The notes beneath the pieces were generated by a model, which was given only the letters and a program-made list of their open reading frames with translations, was not told the DNA's origin and searched no databases. This document shows, in pieces, positions 56,357 through 64,000 of a stretch of 64,000 nt of DNA (the stretch's first letter is position 1; the number at the start of each line of letters is the position of its first letter). The position numbers and the translations under genes were made by a program. This DNA comes from Novipirellula galeiformis (GTDB lineage Bacteria > Planctomycetota > Planctomycetia > Pirellulales > Pirellulaceae). The DNA is taken from contig NZ_SJPT01000008.1 in the NCBI RefSeq assembly GCF_007860095.1, positions 171,461-235,460 of the forward strand. The letters are read 5' to 3'.

Positions 56357-57886
56357 ATGCGAATGATCCCCCGAAAACCGTTCTTTCAACGACTGCTGGT
56401 TTGTCTTGCGTTGGTGGCGAGTTTTGCTTCGCAGGCGTCTGCCGAAGAAAATTCGAAGATCCTTTCGGTCTTGTTGGTCGACGGTCAAAATAACCATCGC
56501 TGGCAAGAGACGACTCCGTTGATCAAGCAATCGCTTGAGGATTGTGGACGTTTCAAGGTCGATGTCGCCACGACGCCTGCGAAGGGGGAAGACATGAGCA
56601 CGTTTGCTCCCAAATTCTCGGACTATGACGTCGTCGTGTCCAACTATAACGGCGAACCTTGGAGCGAATCGACGCAGCAAGCATTTGAAGATTACGTGGC
56701 CGGTGGCGGCGGTTTTGCCTGTGTCCACGCGGCCGATAATGCCTTTCCAAAATGGCCCGCCTATAACCGGATGATCGGGCTCGGCGGTTGGGGGGGACGC
56801 AACGAGAGCGATGGCCCGTATGTGCGTTGGAAAGAAGATCTGAAGCGGTTTACCCGTGATACCGCGCCGGGGGCCGGGGGCGCTCACGGAAAACGAGTTC
56901 CCTTTGTTGTCGTCGTGCGTGATGCCGAGCATCCGATCACCCGTGGCTTGCCCGGTTCGTTTATGCAAACCGAAGACGAGTTGTACGCAAAATTGCGCGG
57001 CCCCGCGGAGAACATGAACATTTTGGCGACCGGGTTTAGCACCAAAGAATCAGGCGGCACCGGCGAACACGAGCCGCTCTTGATGACGATCCAATTTGGT
57101 AAAGGACGCGTTTTTCATACCACCCTGGGGCATGACGCGAATGCGATCAAAGGACTTGCGTTTCAAGTCACCCTGCAACGTGGCACCGAGTGGGCCGCCA
57201 CGGGCGACGTCACGCTGCCCGCGGTGGATGAGCAGACGCTTACCGCGGACCAGCCCGCACTGCGTGTTCCCGGAGTGACACGCGAGATTTCTTGGAACAC
57301 GATTCCTGACATTGATGGCAAAGGTTGGGTTTCCTTGTTTAATGGCAAGGATACCAAGGGCTGGACCCAGAAAAACGGCACCGCAACCTATCGTGTTGAA
57401 AACGGGGCGGTGGTCGGAACCACGTCCGAAGGGAGTCCCAACTCGTTCCTCTGTACGAACGAGTCCTTTGGCGATTTTGAGTTGACCTTTGAAGTGAACG
57501 TTGACACCGGTTTGAACAGCGGAGTGCAAATCCGCTCGCTGAGCACCAAAGAATACAAAAACGGTCGGGTTCATGGTCCCCAAGTGGAGATCGAGTCGGC
57601 ACCTGGTGAATCGGGGTATCTGTATAGTGAAGGTACGGGGCGCGGTTGGATCACCAAAGAGCAGCCCATCAAAGATGTGTACCAGAACGATCGTTGGAAT
57701 CGTTTTGTGGTTCGAGCGGTGGGAGAGCGGGTTCAGACTTGGGTCAACGGCACAAAAATCGCCGATTTTTCCGACGCGGAATCGAGCAAAGAGGGCTTTG
57801 TTGGCCTGCAGGTGCACGGGATCGGCAAGGGGACCGGGCCTTTTCAAGTCCGTTGGAAAGATATTCGCGTGCGAATCGTGGAGTAA
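56357..57886 (+). CDS. Exported ThuA-DUF1080 fusion protein
   Basis: About 509 residues. A signal peptide (FFQRLLVCLALVASFASQASA) precedes a ThuA domain (ILSVLLVDGQNNHRWQETT, VAGGGGFACVHAADNAFPKW, GKGRVFHTTLGHD), a glutamine-amidotransferase-like fold linked to sugar use. A DUF1080 (3-keto-disaccharide hydrolase) domain follows from about residue 315: GWVSLFNGKDTKGWTQKNGT, SGVQIRSLS, GYLYSEGTGRGWI. Planctomycetes carry many such fusions, thought to act on keto-sugars outside the cytoplasm. ATG 56357 was taken as start. Confidence 0.9.
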   Translation: MRMIPRKPFFQRLLVCLALVASFASQASAEENSKILSVLLVDGQNNHRWQETTPLIKQSLEDCGRFKVDVATTPAKGEDMSTFAPKFSDYDVVVSNYNGEPWSESTQQAFEDYVAGGGGFACVHAADNAFPKWPAYNRMIGLGGWGGRNESDGPYVRWKEDLKRFTRDTAPGAGGAHGKRVPFVVVVRDAEHPITRGLPGSFMQTEDELYAKLRGPAENMNILATGFSTKESGGTGEHEPLLMTIQFGKGRVFHTTLGHDANAIKGLAFQVTLQRGTEWAATGDVTLPAVDEQTLTADQPALRVPGVTREISWNTIPDIDGKGWVSLFNGKDTKGWTQKNGTATYRVENGAVVGTTSEGSPNSFLCTNESFGDFELTFEVNVDTGLNSGVQIRSLSTKEYKNGRVHGPQVEIESAPGESGYLYSEGTGRGWITKEQPIKDVYQNDRWNRFVVRAVGERVQTWVNGTKIADFSDAESSKEGFVGLQVHGIGKGTGPFQVRWKDIRVRIVE

Positions 57887-58292
57887 GGGGCGGTATCGCG
57901 CAGGTTGACGCGGTGAAAAAGACCAGGGAAACGGGGATTTTGGCTCAAGAAAATTGAGCTTGACGCCGACAGGCCGGTTTCCCACAATCCCTGGTCGCTC
58001 GTGAACGATGGCGGGGTTTGCCTGTTTTGATACAGAAACATCCCCCCCCTTCGTTGCGTTGCAATGGATTGCGTGATCGAAATTTGCCCGCTGCCTGTCC
58101 CCCATGGCTGGCGAAATCAGTGGTTCACCTGGTAGGTGCTTGCTGAGATGGGTCGACCGATCGGATACGTTTCGCCTGCTTGAATAGGCGAGATACCCAA
58201 GGAAGGGGTCCGCACCGAAATGGTTTCGGGATGTCGTGGCTTTCTTGTAGGGTGTCTTGTCACCAAGTGGTTCCTTTAACGGGAGTTGTCGC
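57887..58292. other. Leader region of dnaG
   Basis: 406 bases without a gene. The first 110 bases hold a nested hairpin (separate entry). The rest, up to the dnaG ribosome site GGGAG at 58281-58285, shows no other structure that I can name. Confidence 0.45.
57921..57996 (+). promoter_or_regulatory. Nested alternative hairpins upstream of dnaG
   Basis: A perfect 9-bp outer stem (57921-57929 with 57988-57996) encloses a 6-bp hairpin (57943-57948 with 57954-57959). The seven bases 57926-57932 can instead pair with 57977-57983, which excludes the outer stem. Two mutually exclusive folds of this kind are seen in attenuators and riboswitches. No T-run follows. It may simply end the ThuA transcript. 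Function unproven. Confidence 0.4.
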
Positions 58293-60521
58293 TTGTCCCT
58301 TCCTGTGGACTTCGACCTGAAAGAGCGAGTGCGCGCAAGCGTCGACATTGTCGACGTCGTCGGCCAGACGCTGGAGTTGCATCCGGCGGGTCGCAATATG
58401 GTTGCACGTTGTCCGTGGCACAACGATCGGCGACCCTCTTTGACCGTGAATCCCGAACGCCAGACATGGAAGTGCTGGGTTTGTGATATTGGTGGCGATA
58501 TTTTTAGTTACGTGATGCAGCGTGACGGTCTGGATTTCCCATCGGCACTTCGAGTGTTAGCCGAACAGGCGGGGATCCCGATCGATGAGTTGCGCGGCGG
58601 CAAGAAGACCGAGCCGGGCAGCCCCGACGATAAACCGACTTTGTTCGCGGCGATGAAGTTGGTGGCGGATGCCTACTTCACGCAGCTCGAAAGTGGAACG
58701 AGCGACGATGCAAAGATCGCCCGAGATTACTTGGCCTCGCGCGGTATCGACGAAGAGAATCGCAAGCGTTTTCGCATCGGGTTTTCACCGGAGTCATGGA
58801 ACTTCGCCGTCGATCTGCTACGCCAGCACGATTTCAGTGCAGAAGTTGCCGAAGCGGCGGGATTGGCGATCAAGCGAAACAGTGGCGAGGGCCATTACGA
58901 TCGCTTTCGTGGTCGCTTGATGTTCCCGATTCATGATTTGCAAGATCGCCCCATTTCGTTAGGAGGGCGTTTGATTCCCGCAATCGCCCAGCGGCGTGGG
59001 AAAGACGCTGCGGGGGCAAAGTACATCAATGGCCCCGAAACCATGTTGTTTCGGAAATCGCACCAGCTCTATAACTTGCAACTCGCCCGTGAAGCGATTC
59101 GCCGCGGCGGTGACGCCTTGGTGATGGAAGGCTACACCGATGTCGTCGCCGCACGACAAGCGGGCGTTGAATCGGCGGTGGCCGTGCTGGGGACCGCGTT
59201 GGGGGAAGATCATATTCGCTTGTTAAAGCGGTTCGCCAAACGAGTCGTCTTGATTCTCGATGGAGATACCGCAGGCCAAACTCGCGCGGATCAAGTGCTT
59301 GAGTTGTTCGTGCGTGCCGATGTGGACATGCGTGTTTTGACTTTGCCCGATGGAAGTGATCCAGCCGATTTTTTGGCGTCGCAAGGGCGTGCTGCTTTCG
59401 ATGCCTTGGTGGCCAGTGCACCTGATGCGTTGCAGCACAAACTCAATCGTTTGACCGATGGCGTCGATGTCACCCATGACACGCACAAGGTGACCCATGC
59501 GATCGAAGTATTGTTGGCGATCATTGCCCAAGCGCCACGCGGTACGAGCTTAAAAATTGACCAGCTGATCTTGCGCATGTCGCGAACGTTTGGCTTGCCA
59601 TTGGAGCGGTTGAACGAACGGCTTGAAGAAGTTCGCAAGGCACACGCAAAGGCGATCGCGAAACGCCGCGACTCACGACCTCGCGGAACAGGCCAGGGAG
59701 TGGCGGTTTCAAAACGAACCGGGGCACCGGGGGCGACTCCGCAAAGGTCGGGCGGATCGGGGGCGGGCGGATCACGGTCGGACGCACCTCAATCGGGATC
59801 GAATCCAGCGGCGCCCGCAGGCCCCGCTACAACACCGTCGGGGCCCGCGTCGAACCAAGACTTTGCGCCGACGCCATCGTTTGACCCTAATCATGCGTTT
59901 GCCGAATCGGCTGAATTTGATGGTGATTTTACTGGGGATTTCGGCGGCTACGATGATTTCGGCGGCTACGAGGACGTTGGCGGCCCGGCGAGTTTCCGCA
60001 GTCAACCTGGGGCTCGCCGCAACGCTGGTTCTTCGGGGGCATCCGATGGTCGATCCTCCCAGCCGAATCGGCCTGAGCCGCTTAACGGAATCGATCGCGA
60101 GTTGTTCGAGACCTTGATTGAGTCGCCTGAACTCGCCGCGATGGCGGTCGAATCGATCGACCCCGATTGGCTCGATTCCAGTACAGCAAAAATGTTGTTG
60201 TCGGCCTACCAAGATTTAGATTTCGAAGGTCGGGATTTGACGCTCGAGTCGTTGTTGTCGATCCTCGAAAACGAAATGTTGAAGGAACAAGTGAGTGCAC
60301 TCGAGCAACGTGTGCGTCGTCGTGAAGGTCAGTCCACCCAAACGACAGCAGAACGTTACGCTGGAGTTGTTTTGCGTTACCGTGAGCGAGAATTTTCGGC
60401 AGAAAAAACGCGGCAAATCGCAAAACTCGCTTCTTCGGGATTGGCAGAAGACGAAGAGGAGGCTCTATTGAAAGAGCTGTTTGACGCGGAGCGAGCACGT
60501 CACGAAATCAAGAAGAGCTGA
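58293..60521 (+). CDS. dnaG: DNA primase
   Basis: Synthesises RNA primers for replication. About 742 residues. Zinc-binding CHC2 domain with CPWHNDRRPSL and CWVC; the catalytic RNAP core has GRLMFPIHDLQDRPISLGGR; the TOPRIM domain has VMEGYTDVVAARQAGVE and LILDGDTAGQTRADQ. The stretch of some 120 residues at about 465-585 is low-complexity (Gly, Pro, Ser, Asp, Phe repeats) and separates the core from the helicase-binding C-terminus, making it longer than the usual 600 residues. The start is TTG 58293, set by GGGAG 7 bases upstream. rpoD lies 300 bases downstream. Confidence 0.95.
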   Translation: MSLPVDFDLKERVRASVDIVDVVGQTLELHPAGRNMVARCPWHNDRRPSLTVNPERQTWKCWVCDIGGDIFSYVMQRDGLDFPSALRVLAEQAGIPIDELRGGKKTEPGSPDDKPTLFAAMKLVADAYFTQLESGTSDDAKIARDYLASRGIDEENRKRFRIGFSPESWNFAVDLLRQHDFSAEVAEAAGLAIKRNSGEGHYDRFRGRLMFPIHDLQDRPISLGGRLIPAIAQRRGKDAAGAKYINGPETMLFRKSHQLYNLQLAREAIRRGGDALVMEGYTDVVAARQAGVESAVAVLGTALGEDHIRLLKRFAKRVVLILDGDTAGQTRADQVLELFVRADVDMRVLTLPDGSDPADFLASQGRAAFDALVASAPDALQHKLNRLTDGVDVTHDTHKVTHAIEVLLAIIAQAPRGTSLKIDQLILRMSRTFGLPLERLNERLEEVRKAHAKAIAKRRDSRPRGTGQGVAVSKRTGAPGATPQRSGGSGAGGSRSDAPQSGSNPAAPAGPATTPSGPASNQDFAPTPSFDPNHAFAESAEFDGDFTGDFGGYDDFGGYEDVGGPASFRSQPGARRNAGSSGASDGRSSQPNRPEPLNGIDRELFETLIESPELAAMAVESIDPDWLDSSTAKMLLSAYQDLDFEGRDLTLESLLSILENEMLKEQVSALEQRVRRREGQSTQTTAERYAGVVLRYREREFSAEKTRQIAKLASSGLAEDEEEALLKELFDAERARHEIKKS

Positions 60522-60624
60522 GCCAAAAATGCTAGCTTTTACCACCCTATCACCGAGCCAAAAGATTTTAACGCGATAGCTGTTTCCAAGTCATTTAAGG
60601 AGTCACAGACACCCGCTCAAAGCT

Positions 60625-60672
60625 GTTCAAGACTGTCTCGATTCAATCGTTCAAGACGGTCCCGATTCAACA
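60625..60672. repeat. Two tandem 24-bp repeats upstream of rpoD
   Basis: GTTCAAGACTGTCTCGATTC plus four more bases is followed directly by a copy differing at four positions (60625 and 60649). The pair lies about 150 bases before the rpoD start, in the 299-base gap after dnaG. It could be a binding site for a regulator or an idle duplication. No promoter boxes are clear. Confidence 0.65.
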
Positions 60673-60820
60673 TGCCGCACTGTTGATGCCTTCTTCAAAG
60701 GCTCCCGCCAACGGTGACTGATCAGAGGAGCTGATCACGTGCATGTTGTGTGAAATAGGAATTTTCAATCGACCCAGACGCCAGGATTCGGCGTTTTAAA
60801 GAAAAACATGAGGTTTTCAG

Positions 60821-62476
60821 ATGCAATTGATGGACCAAGATCTTTCTCAGCTTATCGCTCGTGGAACCAAGGATGGATTCCTAACCTACGACGAAGTCAA
60901 TGCTTACCTACCGGACGAAGACGTGAATCCGGAAAAGCTCGATCGCTTGATGTTGGCGATTGAGCGTCACGGCATCCAATTGGTCGAAAAGGCGGAAAAG
61001 AAAGCGATCGTTGCATCGGGGCGAACCCCCGAGCCACGCGTCAGCGAGATGCGGTTTAGTGACGACGACGCACCGTTGGTTTCGGCGGAATTGCCCAAGG
61101 CGAGTGATGATCCCATTCGCATGTATCTGAGTCAGATGGCGGAGATCCCGTTGCTCACTCGCGAGCAAGAGATTTCGCTTGCTAAGAAAATTGAAATCAC
61201 GCGTCGTCAGTACCGACGGATGTTGTTGGAATCGGACTACGCCCTTCGTAGCACGGTGGAAACACTGCATCGAGTTCACAATGGCGAATTGCCCTTTGAT
61301 CGTACGATCAAGGTTTCATTGACCGAGCGATTGACCAAAGAGCAGATCAGTGCTCGCATGCCTCACAACCTGCGAACGATCGATGTTTTGATCTCGCAGA
61401 GCAAGTCGGACTTCGAGCAACTGGTACGCAAGAGTGTTTCGCCTCGTTTGAAGGCGGAGATTCGTCGTCGTTTCATTCGTAATCGACGCAAATGCTTGCA
61501 GCTCGTCGAAGAGCTTTCGCTAAGAAGTCGTCGCGTGGTGCCATTGTTGGGCCAGCTTGAAAAGATCTCGGCACGGATGACGTTCATTCGCGATCGATTG
61601 TCGAACTTGGGTGAGGATGCGATGAGCCGCGACGAAGCGGCGGATCTGAAGCAAGAGCTACGTGAGTTGATGTTCGTGACTCAAGAGAGTCCTGAGAGTC
61701 TTCGCAACCGTATGGCCAAGGCACGTCGTCACTTCGATGAATACGAAGCGACCAAGCGTCAACTCAGCAGCGGTAATCTTCGCTTGGTCGTTTCGATCGC
61801 CAAAAAGTATCGCAATCGTGGTTTGTCGTTCTTGGATTTGATCCAAGAGGGTAACACTGGGTTGATGCGGGCGGTTGATAAGTATGAGTATCGTCGTGGG
61901 TTCAAGTTCAGCACGTATGCAACGTGGTGGATTCGTCAAGCGATCACGCGAGCGATCGCAGACCAAGCCCGCACGATCCGTATCCCCGTGCACATGATCG
62001 ACGTGTTGAGCAAGCTGCGGCAAACACAGAAGCGTCTGACACAAGATTTGCGTCGTGAACCGACCTATGAAGAGATTGCCTTGGCAACCGAAGTGCCATT
62101 GGAAGAAGTGCGCCGCGTGATGGACATCGGTCGGCATCCTGTCAGTTTGGATCGTCCGGTTGGCGAAGGGGAAGACAGTAGCTTCGGCGAGTTCATTCAA
62201 GGCAGTGATGACGACAATCCCGTGCGAGCGGCCGCCGGAGGCATTCTGCGTAGCAAGATCGACGAATTGTTAAAAACGTTGACCTTCCGCGAGCGAGAAA
62301 TCATCCGCCTGCGTTATGGTTTGGTGGATGGCTACAGCTACACGCTCGAAGAGTGTGGCCGGATTTTCAAGGTCACTCGAGAACGCGTTCGCCAGATTGA
62401 GGCCAAGGCGGTTGCGAAACTGCAAAGTCCTTCGCGAGCGGATCGCTTGAGCGAGTTCTTGAAAACCGCTGCCTAG
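60821..62476 (+). CDS. rpoD: Primary RNA polymerase sigma factor (RpoD/SigA)
   Basis: 551 residues. Region 1.1 is present ([34 protein letters not shown]), then region 1.2 ([19 protein letters not shown]), the long spacer with [10 protein letters not shown], region 2 ([38 protein letters not shown]), region 3 ([12 protein letters not shown]) and region 4 ([18 protein letters not shown]). It is the housekeeping sigma by its complete domain set and its place after dnaG. GAGG lies 7 bases before the ATG. A strong terminator follows. Confidence 0.96.
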   Translation: MQLMDQDLSQLIARGTKDGFLTYDEVNAYLPDEDVNPEKLDRLMLAIERHGIQLVEKAEKKAIVASGRTPEPRVSEMRFSDDDAPLVSAELPKASDDPIRMYLSQMAEIPLLTREQEISLAKKIEITRRQYRRMLLESDYALRSTVETLHRVHNGELPFDRTIKVSLTERLTKEQISARMPHNLRTIDVLISQSKSDFEQLVRKSVSPRLKAEIRRRFIRNRRKCLQLVEELSLRSRRVVPLLGQLEKISARMTFIRDRLSNLGEDAMSRDEAADLKQELRELMFVTQESPESLRNRMAKARRHFDEYEATKRQLSSGNLRLVVSIAKKYRNRGLSFLDLIQEGNTGLMRAVDKYEYRRGFKFSTYATWWIRQAITRAIADQARTIRIPVHMIDVLSKLRQTQKRLTQDLRREPTYEEIALATEVPLEEVRRVMDIGRHPVSLDRPVGEGEDSSFGEFIQGSDDDNPVRAAAGGILRSKIDELLKTLTFREREIIRLRYGLVDGYSYTLEECGRIFKVTRERVRQIEAKAVAKLQSPSRADRLSEFLKTAA

Positions 62477-62531
62477 TCGCACGGCGTCAACCCGCTCTGC
62501 CCCGTAGCTCATCCCGGGGTTCCTAGCTTTA

Positions 62532-62564
62532 AACGACGGACATCAAGGTCCGTCGTTTTTTTTT
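62532..62564 (+). terminator. Rho-independent terminator of rpoD
   Basis: A perfect 10-bp stem (62532-62541 with 62548-62557) with a six-base loop is followed by a run of about nine T residues. It lies 55 bases after the rpoD stop. Confidence 0.93.
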
Positions 62565-62732
62565 GATGCTTCAGCGCTCCTGAGCGAGTCGATGAGAGGC
62601 TCGCGGCCACGGCCGGGGGCACGGCCCCGGTGGCACCGATGCGGTCGTTCCGGTGGTGTCGGATCGCACTCCAAAGCGATATGCTAACGGGGGTTCGCTC
62701 TTCTTGCTTCGGTTCTCACGGGTCTTGTCGTT

Positions 62733-63467
62733 ATGTCTACTGGTTCGAACATCGAAATCAGCGCCCCATTGCTTCGCACGCTTCACCGGATTCACCGTCA
62801 ATTGACGGATTTGCGTGGCCGGATTTCGCGGGGACCTCGCCAAATCAAGGCTGGCGAAGCGATGGTGCTTAAGGTCCAAACGGACATGGATGATCTGCAG
62901 CAGAAACTCAAAAAGGCGAAGATTGCTTCGGACGAAAAACAGCTTCAGCTGCGGTCGCGCGAGGCCCGGATCGAGGAAATTAAAGTCAAGTTGAACACCG
63001 CGTCGAGCAATCGAGAATTCACGACGTGGAAGGAACAGATCGCGGCGGACGAGCAGGCCAATAGTGTGCTCAGTGACGAAATTCTCGAAGGGCTCGAGTC
63101 TCTCGATGAACTCGAAGCCGAGTTGAAGGCCCTCAAGTCCGAGCTGGAAAAGCAGGAATCAGAGCACGAGCAACGGGTGCAAGAGGTGCAAGCGAAGATG
63201 GAGTCGCTGCGTGGTGAGTTGGCACGAGTCGAAAACGAGCTCGTCGAAACCGAAAAGCAGATTCCCAGTGCGGTGCGAGCCGATTATGACCGGCTAACAA
63301 AGTCCAAAGGCGAAGAAGCATTGGCGCCGATCGACGGCGATTCGTGTGGTGGTTGCTATCAAACGCTGACGACCCAGGTGATGAGCCAATTGCAGCTATC
63401 GCGACTGGTTCGTTGTCCTAACTGTAACGCGTTCTTGTACTTACCTGAAAATCGCCGCGTAACCTAG
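62733..63467 (+). CDS. Coiled-coil protein with C4 zinc ribbon (DUF164-like)
   Basis: 244 residues. A helical hairpin, rich in Glu/Lys/Gln, spans about 15-185 (LQQKLKKAKIASDEKQLQLR; LKALKSELEKQESEHEQRV). A zinc ribbon closes the protein: SCGGCYQTLT and RCPNCNAFLYLPE. It matches the family found next to RNase HI/YlxR-like genes and represented by chlamydial CdsZ/CT398; its role is unclear, with proposed links to secretion or RNA. coaE follows after 259 bases. Confidence 0.85.
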   Translation: MSTGSNIEISAPLLRTLHRIHRQLTDLRGRISRGPRQIKAGEAMVLKVQTDMDDLQQKLKKAKIASDEKQLQLRSREARIEEIKVKLNTASSNREFTTWKEQIAADEQANSVLSDEILEGLESLDELEAELKALKSELEKQESEHEQRVQEVQAKMESLRGELARVENELVETEKQIPSAVRADYDRLTKSKGEEALAPIDGDSCGGCYQTLTTQVMSQLQLSRLVRCPNCNAFLYLPENRRVT

Positions 63468-63726
63468 TTACCATCCATGCACCGATGGCCCAGGGGGCAT
63501 GCTCTTCCGGCGAGGGGGACGTTTCCGTTGCGCGGGCGGGTGAGAGTGCGTCTCACGGAGCAGTCCCAATGGAGCGAGGATTTTTCTGTTAGTGGGGCGG
63601 TTGGCGGGAGGAAATTAAAAAAATGCAAATTTTTTTTGTCCGATTCCTGTGCCGGTATCACCCTCGTTTTCGCCGTCGCGCAAGGGTTGAAGGCGGTTTT
63701 TACCTCCATTTTTGAGTGAATTTCGC

Positions 63727-64000
63727 ATGCACATCGTTGGTATTGTGGGAGCTCCGGCGGGAGGGAAATCAACCGTTGCCCGCTATCTACAGGAGCTCGG
63801 GGCGACCTGGGTCAATGCGGACCTAATCGCTCGCGAGGTGCTCAATCGACCGCAGGTGGTGGCGAAGTTGGCGGAGCGATTTGGCGCCGAGATTGTCGAT
63901 CATGAGGGGCAAATCAACCGATTGCGACTGGCTGCGTTGGTTTTCGGGGATGACGATGCGAGTCGCGCCGCATTAAACTATTTGGAGTCACTGACCCATC
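63727..64000 (+). CDS. coaE: Dephospho-CoA kinase (3' truncated by window edge)
   Basis: Phosphorylates dephospho-CoA in the last step of coenzyme A synthesis. 91 residues are visible, out of a usual 200. HIVGIVGAPAGGKSTVARYL holds the P-loop with Lys14, then NADLIAREVLNRP, the substrate-binding Asp segment, and FGDDDASRAALNYLESLTH. The frame runs off the end of the window without a stop. The gene was not listed as a complete frame, but the translation from ATG 63727 is clear. Confidence 0.9.
   Translation, partial: MHIVGIVGAPAGGKSTVARYLQELGATWVNADLIAREVLNRPQVVAKLAERFGAEIVDHEGQINRLRLAALVFGDDDASRAALNYLESLTH

Noticed and set aside
57050-58423. A 457-codon minus-strand frame across the ThuA-DUF1080 gene and dnaG leader
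   Set aside because: It is a shadow of the plus-strand genes and has no recognisable motif, signal peptide or ribosome site.

Overview
The window reads as a chromosomal segment of a planctomycete, most like the Rhodopirellula/Pirellulaceae group. This is inferred from gene content and was not tested by any database search. The pointers are a DUF1559 prepilin-like protein, two PQQ-type beta-propeller proteins whose N-termini carry the WRGP motif, a ThuA plus DUF1080 fusion, a planctomycete-style kinase-like membrane protein, two related primary-type sigma factors with a long spacer, and many GTG/TTG starts. I see no tRNA, rRNA, CRISPR array, insertion sequence or prophage. Nearly all of the window is ordinary core chromosome, with small pockets of degenerate or repeat-rich DNA.

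Layout. 1-9.2 kb: the end of a glycosyltransferase, then a tight housekeeping run aroF-tpiA-secG-yicC-gmk-rpoZ-coaC, followed by a family II pyrophosphatase and a methyltransferase. 9.4-14 kb: a zinc-ribbon membrane protein (minus strand), a region-1.1-less sigma-70 factor with a clear terminator, and a TPR/GT9-like protein. 14.2-20.1 kb (minus strand): hpf-ptsN-ptsH-ptsI-DUF2344-rng, a regulatory PTS with no sugar permease in view. 20.3-29.4 kb: small basic protein, agmatine deiminase, OmpA-like lipoprotein, thioredoxin-like protein, an SF2 helicase paired with a DUF932 protein, a DUF1559 protein and a small lipoprotein. 29.5-33.2 kb: a three-gene module of heptaheme cytochrome c, polytopic membrane protein and TPR membrane protein. 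33.5-35.9 kb: a protein that looks like two CsrA domains in tandem, a secreted thioredoxin, and a degenerate stretch. 35.9-41.1 kb (minus strand): glgA, galT-like and GH57 alpha-glucan genes. 41.6-54.2 kb: a pseudokinase, an epimerase, an HD-GYP/PilZ pair, two PQQ-propeller proteins around a PfkB kinase, and a DUF6985/ankyrin protein. 54.3-64 kb: hemB coupled to a methyltransferase, ThuA-DUF1080, dnaG, rpoD, a zinc-ribbon coiled-coil protein and the start of coaE.

How the genes fit together: the first cluster is the widely conserved gmk-rpoZ-coaBC neighbourhood. The PTS genes probably form a phosphorelay that senses PEP and acts on regulation. glgA, galT-like and GH57 look like one storage-glucan unit. 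The HD-GYP and PilZ proteins form a c-di-GMP degrade-and-sense pair. dnaG and rpoD are adjacent, as in many bacteria.

Most interesting leads: the tandem CsrA-like protein (33504-33914); the helicase/DUF932 pair (25002-27482); the heptaheme cytochrome module (29553-33203); a methyltransferase whose conserved N-terminus lies upstream of every canonical start codon (8385); a CoaC enzyme with Ser at the conserved Asn125; and short tandem duplications that span stop codons.
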